From Clitoria ternatea (Eukaryota; Streptophyta; Magnoliopsida; Fabales; Fabaceae), in the NCBI GenBank assembly GCA_037962975.1, contig CM075669.1, positions 188,860,501 to 188,924,500 on the forward strand: DNA of 64,000 bases, read 5' to 3'. Below the pieces are notes generated by a model that was not told where the DNA came from, did not search any database, and was given only the letters and a program-made list of their open reading frames with translations. Position 1 is the first letter of the stretch, and each line of letters starts with the position of its first letter. The translations under genes and the position numbers were made by a program. Below, one piece after another: positions 23,898 to 35,562 of this stretch.

Positions 23898-26740
23898 ATG
23901 ATATACCAAATATTATTTTGTTACAATCTGTCCTTTGGAAGGACACTTTATCTAAAAAAAATGCCTAGATAGGTATTGAGACTTGAGAATTATCTTTATT
24001 AAAGATGAAGCGGCAGTGTGTCATGTTTGGCTTATATATCATCTATGGTTGGGTCTTGAATACCCTATGGAGTCTGCATAAACTCTGAGCTATAAAAGGC
24101 AATATGAATATATGGGAGATATACGATATGATCGTATACAGAATTTATTAAGGCCAAGTTAGTCTGAAAGTCTAAAAGGTGATCAAGAAAGGAAATTGTT
24201 TCCAGTTTTAGCCAAAATAAGACATTGAAATAATTTGTCTAAAGAACTTGAAGGAGTTCAAAAGAAAGGGAAGTAAGACTTCCACTACAGGTCATGTTAT
24301 AGAAGTCAAGTTATTTTACTTCACTAACATTAGTATCAGATACTAGTAGTAGATCTCAAATTTTGAAAGATCAAGGAAGTAGATCACTTGTTAAGGGTGG
24401 AGAAATCTGTATAAAATTGAGCAAAAGTTGCTACAATAAAGATAAGATCTTTACCTATTGGGCTAGTTAGTGAACTAGACATTGTGTATATTGTTTCTTG
24501 TTAGACAAGAAATGTTTTTCTTATTATAAAATAACTTTATTTCTTCAAATGGATGTTGATGCACAATTGAGTAATGGATTCCACATCCTAAATCTCAAAA
24601 CACCTATTTATAACAACTGCCAAAGTAGGTTAAAATAAGTGATTTTGAACCTTACTTACATGGTATTGTCTCCTAAGGCAAATGGATAAGAAACACATTT
24701 TCTAAATACCATTAATGTGGTTATATGAACTCTTTTTGATTTTGGAATCAATGGAGACATGTAAATCTTATTTATTGGAGAGATAATTGAGACCTCATTC
24801 ATTGAAAAGATGAGTAATCTATTATCTAATACATAACGATGTATGTGGGCCTATTAGAACAATAACTAGATATGTTTTTCAATACTTTAACATACTAATT
24901 GAAAAGTCAATGAGTATGGATTTATGTAACATAAGTTAGAAAGTCTTTGAAAAGTTCAAAGAATTCATAATGAAGTGAAAAACCAAATTGGCAAGACAAT
25001 TAAAGCTCTTGATTAGATCAAGATAGCAAATAATTTGAGTTATAAGTTTGATAACTATCTAATAGAGTGAGAGATTACCTCTTAACTCATTCCTCATGGA
25101 ATGCCTTAATAGCATCTCTACAGGGAAAAATCAAACCTTGTTGGACATAGTTTGATTATTGATTATTATCAAACATCTCTAACTCCTTCAACGTTTCCTT
25201 ATTAACAAAATTTCGACACTTAACCATGTTCCATCTTAGACTTTCTTAAAGAAATCATATATGATATGGACTAGGAAGAAACCTAGTATGTCTTTACTAA
25301 TAATTTGGAACTATGATGCTTCTATAGAGCATCCAACTCTGACAAGGTCGGATCCAAATTAGATAAATGTCTTCTGTGAGATACCCAAAGAAAGCTAAGG
25401 GTTATAAATTCTATAATCCATCTGAGAATAAAAGGCTTGTTGCTTAGAATGTTGTATTCTTAAATAAGAGTACATCCCTTAAAGAATCAGTGAGAGGATG
25501 ATAGAACTTGAAGAAATTCAAGTATCACAAAGCATTTAAAAGTCAAGGATGAACTTGGAGCAGAAATCACAAAGTGTTATGAAATCCTTAGCTCTGGTAG
25601 CACAAGACTTGTGTAAGATCAAATAGGATATGTCACTAAATCTGAAAGATATGGATATCTTATAAATCAGGAAGGAGGCATATTGCTAAATGACCAAGCT
25701 TCTTATGAAGAGGCCAATGCAAGTTTAGATTCTAAGACATGGCATAAGACCATGGGATTTGAAATGGGTTCCATTTATATTAACAAGGTATAAACCTTGG
25801 TTGACGCACCTAAAGGGTAAAACCTATAGGATGCAAGTGGGTTTTCAAAAGGAAAACTAAACATGGATGGTAATAAAAGTACCTTTAAAAGCAAGATTGA
25901 AAAAATTCAATTAGCTTAAAAACCATTTAGATCCTGCTTATTGTAGCAGTATACCACCATTATGAGATATGGTAGATAGATGTCAAGATGGAAATCATCT
26001 TGAGGATGTGTATGTGACACAACCTAAAGGCCTTTTATGCCTAAAACACCTAGGAAGGTATGTGAACTACAAATGTTCTATTTGTGGACTAAAGCAAGCT
26101 TTTAGAAGCTAGAATCTTCATTAAAGAATGAAGATAAATCTTGTGACTATAAAAGGGTTAGTAACTGCACAATTATAGTTCTAGTATTACATGTAGAAGA
26201 CATGCTTCTTCTAGAACTAATAATATTCTCATTCTATAGTCAAGAGTATCCTTAAACACTTAAGAAGGGTTAAGGATTTAATCTTGATAAATGGAAGATG
26301 AGCTCGTTGTAAAGGTTACATCGATGTCAAATTTTTGATTAATTTGAAAGACTTAAGATTGCAATCAAAATATATGTGTTGTCAAGATGGTTACGATGTA
26401 TGCTTGAAAGGTTCAAAGCAAGAAACAATCGTTGGTTCTACTAACAAATCTAAGTATTTTGCTATGTTAAATTACAAAAGAAGTCAATTTACATTTAATC
26501 ATTCCAAATGTTTTGTATCCTATGAGTTTCCACTGTGATGACAATGGAACCATAGAATAATATAAGGAAGTGGATTAATCCAAGCATATACTTAAATAGT
26601 TCCATCTTTGGAAGATATGAAAATATGCAATGTGAATACCAACAAAATTGTTGGGAACCCACTAGTAAAACCGCTTACGTAGTAAAAGCATAAGGGCACT
26701 GTAGACGTCATTGGGCATTAACCTTATCGGCTCTAAGTGC
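23898..26740 (+). pseudogene. Decayed gag-pol of copia B
   Basis: The ATG at 23898 sits in the same context as the gag start of element C (GTTTTAG...AACCATGA), but most of gag is missing or unrecognisable. Pol pieces align in order with element C: the stretch before protease (about 24240-24350, AAGGGAAGTAAGACTTCCAC), integrase (about 24840-25140), the reverse transcriptase start GGATGCAAGTGGGTTTTCAAA (about 25830), and RNase H (about 26395-26460). Stops, frameshifts and many short deletions break every domain; no frame over 67 codons remains. It cannot code for enzymes. Confidence 0.8.
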
Positions 26741-26751
26741 AAGTGGGAGAT
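26740..26751 (+). other. Polypurine tract, copia B
   Basis: CAAGTGGGAGAT directly before the 3' LTR, the same as in element C. Confidence 0.75.
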
Positions 26752-28029
26752 TTTTGGAAATATGCACTAAAAGCCTATATAGGTTCGCATCATTTTGAAT
26801 AAGTCATTTTTTGTTAAATAGTTTAGCAACCTTTATTTATCCTTAGAGTAATAGGTCATATGAGAGTTATTCCTAAAATGTCCCTAGTCAAGTATTTACA
26901 TGGGGATTTGTAAATACATTAAGACTAGTGTGTGAGTATACCGATGATCTGATCTCACAGATCATGGATATAAATGATATCAAGTCTTCACACGGGTACA
27001 CATTAAGAGTAATGATGTACTGCACAGACCCACCATGAGAACGTTGCATGGATCGTTACATGAATGTCATAAACGATTCTCAATGTGATAATGGTATATG
27101 TAGTTCTTTGACCTGAAGTCACTACGATTCCTACATAAGGAGTTTATTATTTTAATACAATCAAACGTCTTCTGTAATAAGAGGACTATAAAGGTTGTGG
27201 TTAGGCAATGTACAAATTGTGCAGAGGGATGTGAGTGATGTAGATGAGATTTGTCTCTCCTATGTGACAGGAGTGATATCTATAGGCCACTTGATGGAGT
27301 GAGACTAAGGAAATGCATGGTCATGCTAGAAAGAATAAATATTGGATATTTATTTGGATAAAGTCTACTCCGGTATCAAGTAAAATAAATTGGACCGTAC
27401 AAGGATGACACGACCATGCCTTGGGCCCAATTAGGATATCGTGACAAAAGGAACAAACATATAAAATAATTATCACTTATTGGTTATGTTGTTAATAAAT
27501 AATATTCGGACATAATGATGCATTGCTAGATGTCGCTCTTATTTTATATTAATAATAAAATAGTTTATTATTAATATAACCGAGTATTTTACCTATAAGG
27601 TCACACACATAGAGTAAGCCCATCAGAAAATAGCTTTTATTTTAGTTGGACTAAAATAAGACTATTGGGCCTAACTTATTTAGAATGAGTAAGGAGCCCA
27701 CTCTTTAGAGAGCAAATTAGGTCAAACCTAAGCCTATAAATAGAGCATAAGATGCTCATAGGCGGCTAACCAAAAGAGACACAAAAATATGCAAAAGTTG
27801 CAAAAGCTACACACCGTCAAACTAGCATTTGGAAGGTGTAGCATTTCTGGTGGGAGTACTCGTGTGGACTCCTAAAGGATGAGGCTACGATTGCTTCGAT
27901 ATTCTTCAAGAGGTAATCTTAAAACACAATTTTTTTTTTGTGTTTGTCTTATGCTTTGAAACACGGCGCTTTGCAAATCCTATGGGAATCCTTGTATTTC
28001 CGCTGCTCATACACTAGGGATTCCTAACA
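26752..28029 (+). repeat. 3' LTR of copia B
   Basis: Begins TTTTGGAAATATGC, with TT in place of TG, and ends CTAACA. TATA box at 27735-27743. It differs from the 5' LTR at a little over 30 positions by eye, roughly 97% identical. Confidence 0.9.
27735..27743 (+). promoter_or_regulatory. TATA box, copia B 3' LTR
   Basis: TATAAATAG in the same context as in the other copia LTRs. Confidence 0.6.
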
Positions 28030-28630
28030 ATAAATACATAAAACTTGGGATGAAAAACACGTATTTATTTTAAAGCTCAAAGCAATATATAGATTTCCTA
28101 TTTTATCCATTACAGTACACAAAACATCCAGATATGGTAATATTTCATCAATTTCATACCCAATTAACATAGAAAATATACATAATTTTAGCATTTATCA
28201 ATGCAGTAAGTTCTATGAAATACTTTTCATTCATTCAAACATTTTGTAAAAGTCTGGCGAGTTACCAGAACTCGTTTGTGTGGGAAACACTGTTGGCTTG
28301 AAGAGGCTTTCAAAGGAATAATTGGGTTGAGCCAGGAGTGGCTTGTTGATAGAACACTTGGGTTAAGCCAGAAGTAGTTGAAGTCAAGAATACTTGTAGC
28401 ACAAGTCTGGTGCTGTTGTTGTAAAGGAGATTTTATAATAGTGGAAATCCTTCAAGTTAGAAGGGACTGGACGTAGCTTTTGTGTGTGAAGTAAACCAAT
28501 ATAAATTCTCTGTGTTGATTTTTTCTATCTTTATATTTGCTTGATTACTTGTATAATTTGGTTCATATTTTCCGCAAAAAGAGTCCTGACTTATTCAACC
28601 CCCTTCTAAGTTTGACTCTAAACCTTCAAT

Positions 28631-28642
28631 TGGTATCTGAGC
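28631..28642 (+). other. Primer binding site, SIRE-like element
   Basis: TGGTATCTGAGC two bases after the LTR end. It matches the tRNA-Met type site TGGTATCAGAGC with one change. Confidence 0.8.
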
Positions 28643-28689
28643 TTATCCTTTGGGTTGACCACTCCCTCAAGTGAAAAGGATCAAGATCT

Positions 28690-30458
28690 ATGGAAACATC
28701 ACAGAGTAATCAATTGATTGCAGATGGATCTTCTATCAATAGACCTCCAGCTTTCTTTGGAGAAGACTACCCATACTAGAAGGATAGATTGGAAATGTTC
28801 ATAAAATCCACTCAGTACAGTCCATGAGCAATCATTATTAACGGTGACTATGACCTTCCTGTCAACAATAAAGGTCAACCTAAATCAGAAGATGAATGGT
28901 CAACTGGAGAGATCAGAAAGATGGAGATCAATGCCAAAGCCAGGTTTTTGCTTGTGTTATCAATAAATCTAAGTACAATAAGGTCTTCAGTTATAAAATA
29001 GCTAAAGAAGTTTGGGATGCACTTCAATGTAACTATGAAGGCATATCAAATGTTAAGAGGTCTAAGAAAATACTATTGACTAAACAACATGATACCTTCA
29101 AGATGGAGGAACATGAGTTAGTAGATCAAATGTTTAGAAGATTCCAAACTCTACTGAATGAGCTTAAGAGTCTCTGAACCATTCCCCTGTTGAAGATATA
29201 AATATTAAGCTTCTTGGATGCTTACTAGAAAGGTTCGATGCCAAATGCTCTGCTCTGGAGGAAGCGAAGGATCTAAGTACCTTCTCCTTAGATAAGTTGC
29301 TTGGAGTTCTCAGGGTACATGAGTTGAAGCTGAAACAGAAGGAAACCAATAAACCTTCTTCTTCCAAAAGTATTGCCTTAAAGTCTGAAGAATCAAGAAA
29401 AGGCAAGGCTTTAGAAGCTGAGCAATCATCAAGTTCTAAACCAGACTCTGATGAATCAAGTGGTGACACTGATGAAGAACTGACTCTTGTAACCAAAATA
29501 TTCCACAGATTACTGAAAAAGAAAAAGTTCAGACAAGAAAAGTTTTAGAAGAAAGACTACAAAGGTAAAAATCTATTCAAGTTTAAAACTGACAAATCTA
29601 CTATAGAATGTTTTAATTGCAAGAAACTAGGTCACATAAAAGTAGAATGTCCTTTTCTAAATAAAGATAAAAAGGACAGGAAAGAAAGAAGGAGGTTTCC
29701 TAAGAAACAAAAAGGTATGATAACATGGGACGATGAAGAATCATCCAGTTTGGAAGAGTCTGATAAGGAAACTGGATCAGCTCAACTCTACCTTATGGCA
29801 AATAAGGAATTAGACTCCGAAGCCAGCTCCAATGACTCAGACACTGAGGAAGTAAGTTGTTATTCTGAACTAAAACAAAATTATGATTTGTTATTCAACT
29901 ATTTTTCTAAACTGCTAAGAAATTTCAAAAAATTGAAACTGAAGCATGTTGACATGATTATTGATTTTGAAAATCAAATTTCTAAAATGAAAAAAGAGAA
30001 CTTTGATAACAAATGCTTTGAAAGAAATAGAAGAGAATGAAAAGATGCATCTTGAAGAGTTGAGCAAACTTAGAAAAGAAAACATCACTTTGAGAACAGA
30101 TTTGGAAAAATCTAAGATTTGCAGCAACTCTCAGGGTAAAGAAATCATCAAGTTGGAAAAACAAGTCAACTCCCTTACCTCAGACTTAGGCAAGTTTATA
30201 GGCAGCACTGAAATCTTAGGCGCTCTATGGGGAACATCCCAAGGAAATCGAAAAGGCCTAGGACTGGGATATGTGGAGAAGAAAGGTGATTTCAAACCAA
30301 GAATTTTTAAGCATCCTTCAACTCCTATATTCATTCCTGAAAAGTAAAAGTTTGTTAAATGCAATTACTGTAAGAAACATGGCCATTTAATAAATGAATG
30401 CAGGAAAGGAAAAAGAAGGAATGAAAGAATTGTTAACAATACAGGACCCAAAAGAATA
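28690..30458 (+). pseudogene. Gag of SIRE-like copia element
   Basis: The ATG at 28690, 48 bases after the primer site, starts METSQSNQL, then RPPAFFGEDYPY, the usual start of SIRE gag. The UBN2-type gag domain continues through AKEVWDALQ (about 29006) after a frameshift near 28950. Two zinc knuckles of form C-X2-C-X4-H-X4-C lie at 29609-29650 and 30360-30401, separated by an acidic, Ser-rich stretch and a predicted coiled coil (about 29870-30180). Breaks: stops at 28777 (TAG) and 28825 (TGA), both at positions where the family has Trp; further frameshifts near 29175 and 30030; a stop at 29547. The C-terminal WVPKS block has TAG (30459-30461) in place of Trp. Confidence 0.8.
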
Positions 30459-30461
30459 TAG

Positions 30462-32858
30462 GTACCAAAGTCATCAATTATTCCTTTTGTAAATATGCTT
30501 AAAGATAAGAACAAAAACTCTGTAATGGTATCTAGACAGTGGATGCTTGCATCACATGACAAGAAGAAGGTCTATGTTCCTAGACCTAGAACAGTTTAAA
30601 GGTGGATCTGTCACCTTTAGAGGAAACCTGACTGGAAGGATCATTGGGTCTGGTAAAGTGGGTAAACTTCCTTTACCTGTGATTGAAAATGTATTTCTTA
30701 TTGAAAGTCTGAGACCTAACCTACTGAGCATCAATCAGTTTTGTGACAGTGGGTACAAAGTCTCTTTTGACAACAATAAGTGTATTATTACTAATCGTGA
30801 TAGAACCATACTCTTTAATGCAAACAGACATAACAACCTTTCCAAGGTTGACTTGAATGAACTAAATGATCAAAATGTAAAATGTTTGTTTTCAAACTCT
30901 AAAGAAAGATGGATCTGGCACAAAAAGCTTGGGCATATAAGTTTAAAACTTATTTCAAAAGTTCACAGAAAGGATCTTGTTAAGGGATTACCAAAAATTT
31001 CCTTTAACAGTTCCTTGCCCTGTAGGCATGCCAAAATGGGAAACAGCACAAAACTTCCTTTAAAAATAAGAATGTTTTTTTCCATAACCAGATGTTTGGA
31101 ACTATTGCATTTAGATCTATTCGGTCCTTCTCAAGTACAAAGTTTGGCAGGAAAGAAGTATGGATTCCTCATCATTGATGACTACACAAGATTGACATGG
31201 GTATACTTTTAGCCTAGAAGGATGTGTCTATAAAAGTATTTAAAATTTTCTACAAGAAAATTCAAAATGAGAAAGGCTACTCTATTGGTACAATAAAAAT
31301 TGATCATGGTAGAGAATTTAAAAATGGAAATTTTGAAAATTTCTACAATGAGTCTAGGATAACTCATAGTTTTTCCTTACCAAGAACACCATAACAAAAT
31401 GGTGTTGTGGAAAGGAAAAACAGATTTTTGCAAGAGATGACCAGAACTATGCTTTGTGAAAACAATCTTCCTAAATATTTCTAGGCAGAAGCTGTGACCA
31501 CTTCTTGTTATATTCAAAATAGAGTTTTTATCAGACTAATACTGAATAAGACTCCTTATGAACTTTGGAAAGATAGAAAACCCAACATCCCATACTCTTA
31601 TCCTTTTGGATGCACCTGTTATATTTTGAACATTAAGGATTATCTTGGAAAATTTGATTTAAAATGTGATAAAGGAATATTTGTGGGATATGCAACCACA
31701 TCAAAATCTGACATAGTATTTAACACTCAAACTCAAACCATATAAGAATTTATGCATGTAAGATTTGATGATCTTCAAAAGACTGACAGGAAACTGGCAG
31801 ATCTAGATTTTGATGAGTAGGAACTTAGCAAGAACCTAAGTAGCCAAAAAACAAATTAGAACAAACAATTAACCGTAATTAGCTGATCCTGAAAAATACA
31901 AGCAAAATCAGCTCTCTAAACCAAAAAGGCCAAGGGATTGGAAATTCAAAGTCTATCATCTTTCAGAACTCATAATTAGAGATCGGGCAGCTGGAGTTAA
32001 AACTAGATCCAACCTCCACAATTAGTCATTAATCGATCTTATCTCAAAATTAGAACCAAAGAATGTTCTGGAAGCTCTAAAAGATGCTGATTGGATCATC
32101 ACTATGCATGAGGAGTTGAATCAGTTTAAGAGAAGTAAAGTGTGGAAACTTGTTCCTAAGCCCAAAGATAAAAGTATCATTAGAACTAAGTGGGTATTCA
32201 GAAACAAGCTTGATGAAGATGGCAAGGTCATTAGGAACAAAGCCCGACTAGTAGCTCAAGGCTACAATCAACAAGAAGGTATAGATTTCACTGAAACCTT
32301 TGCTCCTGTAGCTAGACTTGAGGCTATCCAGATACTTCTTTCATTTGCTGCTTTTAAAGGAATTACATTATGTTAGATGGATGTAAAGAGTGCTTTTCTA
32401 AATAGTTTTATTGAAGAAGAAGTTTATGTAAAATAACCTTCTGGTTTTGAAGATGTGTCTTTTCCTAACCATGTTTTCAAATTATGTAAACCATTGTATG
32501 GTCTGAAACAGGCTCCCAAAGCTTGGTACGACAGACTGAGTTCCTTTCTTATTTCAAAAAGCTTTACTAGAGGTCAACTTGACACAATCCTCTTTAGAAA
32601 AAGCTCTAAGAAACACTTTATTATTATGCAGATTTATGTGGATGACATTGTTTTTGGTGCTACTATTGATAATCTGTGTAAAGATTTCTCTAAAATAATG
32701 CAAGTAGAATTTGAAATGAGTATGATGGGAGAACTTAAATTCTTCCTTGGCTTGCAAATTCAACAGACTAGTAATGGAATTTTCATCCATCAACAAAAGT
32801 ACACAAAGGAGTTACTCAAAAAGTTTAAAATGGCTGATGCTAAGGCTATGAGTACTCC
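30462..32858 (+). pseudogene. Pol of SIRE-like element (PR, IN, RT), truncated
   Basis: Protease active site Asp-Ser-Gly at 30535-30543 after WYL. Integrase: His-His part WHKKLGH (about 30919), first Asp in HLDLFGP (about 31110), second in DHGREF (about 31303), Glu in NGVVERKNR (about 31407). Reverse transcriptase starts near 32100 (EELNQFKRSKVWKLVP), with the YVDD box at 32634-32645. Stops: TAA 31392, TAG 31482, TAG 32374, TAA 32434, mostly at Gln or Trp positions, plus a break near 31210. It ends at 32858 inside the reverse transcriptase C-terminus, where the chromovirus LTR was inserted. RNase H is not seen. Confidence 0.85.
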
Positions 32859-33869
32859 TGTCACACCCTGATTTTTTTGGACTTGAATCCCGATGTAATC
32901 AAGATAATAATTAATAAAAATGTGAGTAAATTTTTTCACATTTAAAATAATTTCAAAACACCATAACAATTACATCAAGACCCGAATCACAGAAAATTGA
33001 AGAGTGGGATCTAATAATTTATGAACTGGAACGCTAATCAAAACGCCGATATATGTATACAAAATAATTTGAGTTTACAGCAGAAGAAGAATTTGTATAC
33101 AGGGCACCCTCTAGTTCCATATATGAAGATATGGAAAAAGGCTCAGACAACCAGGCAACCACATCATATAAGCCTAATAGGTCACAACCAAGCAAGCATC
33201 TAATATCATTCATTTCCTATCATGAATTTTAACCTTAGCTTATGTATTATCAATACATCATCCATATACATTGTCATTCATACAATATCATCAATCGATG
33301 GCTATCAACTATCATCTTATACAATTCATTCATCACAACATAATTAATAGTCGTTACCAGCCAAGGCTTTCGATTACAATATTTACCTTCCTCGAAAGCT
33401 TTAGTTTAAATAAACGATATCATCCCATGATAATCCTACATCACAATGCTAAAAAAGAGACAACATGGGAGAGTCAGTTATACATTCAAAATGACGAATA
33501 TAAATACATTGTGATTATATGTACATGCATACAACCAACATGTGTGCTTTGCTATAAATCATCAATTCATTATTAAACCATCATCAGGATATCATATTAG
33601 GTATACAAGACTCATTGTTCACAACTCATGTCAAGCACAAGCACAAGCACCTACACATTCATATAGCCCTACATCATTATGGGCATTCACAATTATCATC
33701 ATTAAGTCATTTAAATCTTTAATTAAATAACACTCTCTCAAGAGGTTCTCATATCTTTTTGGTCATCTCTATCTCAAATGTCATGTACCTATGGCTAATG
33801 CATATGTCAAATATTTAATGCATATTCAATGGATACATTTTAATCACCCACGTACACATGGTATCTCAA

Positions 33870-34330
33870 GTGATCGCAAACACTTATAATCAATCTCATA
33901 TTGGTTTCCTGCACGCATGGGGTACTCCCTTTTCATGGTATCCCGCAGGATCTTTCATTGTGATCGCAACCACATATCAATCAATTCATATCACATTGGT
34001 TTCCCGCCACGCATGGGGTACTCCCTTCATAGGCTCCCATAGGATCAATTTCAATTTCAATTCACTGGTGATCGCAACCACCTTTATCATATCAATCTGT
34101 CATATGATTGCAACCACAGACTCTTTCCCCCATGTATAGGGTACCCAATCTCATAGAATTCCACAGGATCTATATCATTTCAGTATACTCGTGATCACAA
34201 CCACGTTCATCATTCTCATCATATTGGTGATTGCAACCACCTTCATTCATTCACATATTGGTTTCCCGTCACGCATGGGGTACCCCCTCTCATATAGTCC
34301 CGTAAGACTTTCATCATTGTGATCGCAACC
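33870..34330 (-). repeat. Imperfect ~90-110-bp repeats in chromovirus LTR
   Basis: GTGATCGCAACCAC (at about 33959, 34069, 34319, with variants at 33871, 34105, 34191 and 34226) alternates with TTTCCCGCCACGCATGGGGT. Read on the minus strand these match the GGGAGTACCC / GGTTGCGATCAC blocks of the LTR at 5940-6040. Confidence 0.65.
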
Positions 34331-35404
34331 ATATATTCAATGCTATGCCATGCCATGAATGCAAAATGCAAATATGCATATGCCAAATCTTAACCTCACA
34401 AGGATTTCTCACCCTCTCAATTAGGGGTATATTGTATATTTAGTTTTATTATCATTGGCATACAAGTAATCACAAGGCCCCTCAAGGCATAACATTCATA
34501 GCCACATCAAACCACGTATGGTAATTAAAATCATATTAAGCATCATAGCATTTATCCACACATGTAAAACAACAAGGTATTTCAGAACATACATTTAGCA
34601 ATCATCATTGCATCTCACACATATAAGTTAAATACTTGCATCAATCATAATGGCATCACACTCATCAACAATAACCATCACTGCTTGTCCAAGGGTATAT
34701 TCAACAACAACATCCCTTTTCAATCAACATTATCATTCATCATTCAATATATGTGGTATCATCCACTTTTAATCATCATTTCCACTATTTTAAATCCATT
34801 GATTTGTACACTCATTGCCATTCAATGGTCCCCTCATTAGTTTCATTATCACACAAGGTGTGTCATATAACCACATTATTTACTTTTCATCATGATTCAT
34901 AATATATCAATAGCGGTGAAGCATACATGTTTTCATAACATAGCATAGGCATACACATACCTTGCCATGGCCTCAAGCCATTCCCCAATCACCACTAAGA
35001 TACACCACACATATACCCCTAATGAAATCTCTTGTTTTTACATAATAAAAGGGGTTTTGGATAATAATAGGCTCATGACAATTTCCACATTAAGACATGG
35101 GAAGAGTGCATTATTAGTCTCCAAAATAGGGGGACATGTCACAAACATCACTTATTTGTCCCAATTTGACAATCATAAAATGTTGGGTTCAAAACCCTCT
35201 TAAATGTGAATTTTACAATGTAGTGGGTTCGGGGTTTTACGCCTAATGAGAGTTAGAAAACTCCAATTAAGGTAAGAACAATTTTCTCACCTCCGTAACA
35301 TTATTATCTACAACTTTCATACAGAAGTTGGAGGCCAAAAATGTCATTAAGATACTCAAATGGGCCAAAAACAACAAGGGAAAAGCAGAAGTTGGAAAAT
35401 TTCT

Positions 35405-35562
35405 GACAGTGGCAATTCCACTGCCGTGGGAAATTCCCACTAGCTGTGGAATCCATTGTCTAGACCATCAAAATTCCCATTTTTTCCATGTTTTGAGGCA
35501 AAACGATCCACTGGCAGTGGGAAATTCCTACTGGCCGTGAATCTCACCGCTGTGGGAAATTC
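35405..35562. repeat. GTGGGAAATTCC repeat
   Basis: CC(A/G)CTGCCGTGGGAAATTCC and variants occur four times within 160 bases (about 35418, 35446, 35510, 35548). Confidence 0.6.

Larger units (their letters stand above)
19684..28029 (+). mobile_element. Copia element B, 8.3 kb, target duplication ATAAA
   Basis: Two LTRs of about 1.28 kb (19684-20960 and 26752-28029), ATAAA on both sides (19679-19683, 28030-28034), a tRNA-Met type primer site after the 5' LTR and a purine tract before the 3' LTR. The LTRs differ at a little over 30 positions by eye. The internal region has a 2.9 kb repeat-rich leader and a badly decayed gag-pol. The LTRs are a sister subfamily of those of element C. Confidence 0.9.
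18348..28200 (-). mobile_element. Athila-like solo LTR, target duplication ATGCA, split by copia B
   Basis: Outer ends TGATGTAAG (18348) and TTTATCA (28200) are flanked by ATGCA at 18343-18347 and 28201-28205. Without copia B (19684-28029 plus one ATAAA) the LTR is about 1.50 kb. It shares blocks with the LTRs at 41102 and 56672, for example GTTGTAGTATA, GTTCCACTGAG and GTATCGATCCCTCGACTAC, in the same orientation. It carries a CGCTCAAGCG array and sits in the SIRE-like 5' LTR. Confidence 0.85.
14657..32858 (+). mobile_element. SIRE-like Ty1/copia element, nested and 3'-truncated
   Basis: The LTR starts TGTTGAGAAAAAG at 14657, a typical SIRE start, and ends AACCTTCA at 28628, followed by AT and the primer site. 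Without two nested solo LTRs the 5' LTR is about 1.30 kb (14657-15375, 18191-18347, 28206-28628). Gag and pol follow in the copia order protease, integrase, reverse transcriptase. The frame breaks inside reverse transcriptase at 32858, where a chromovirus LTR begins. RNase H, any 3' ORF and the 3' LTR are not in the window. The five bases before the LTR are GAGGG. Confidence 0.85.
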
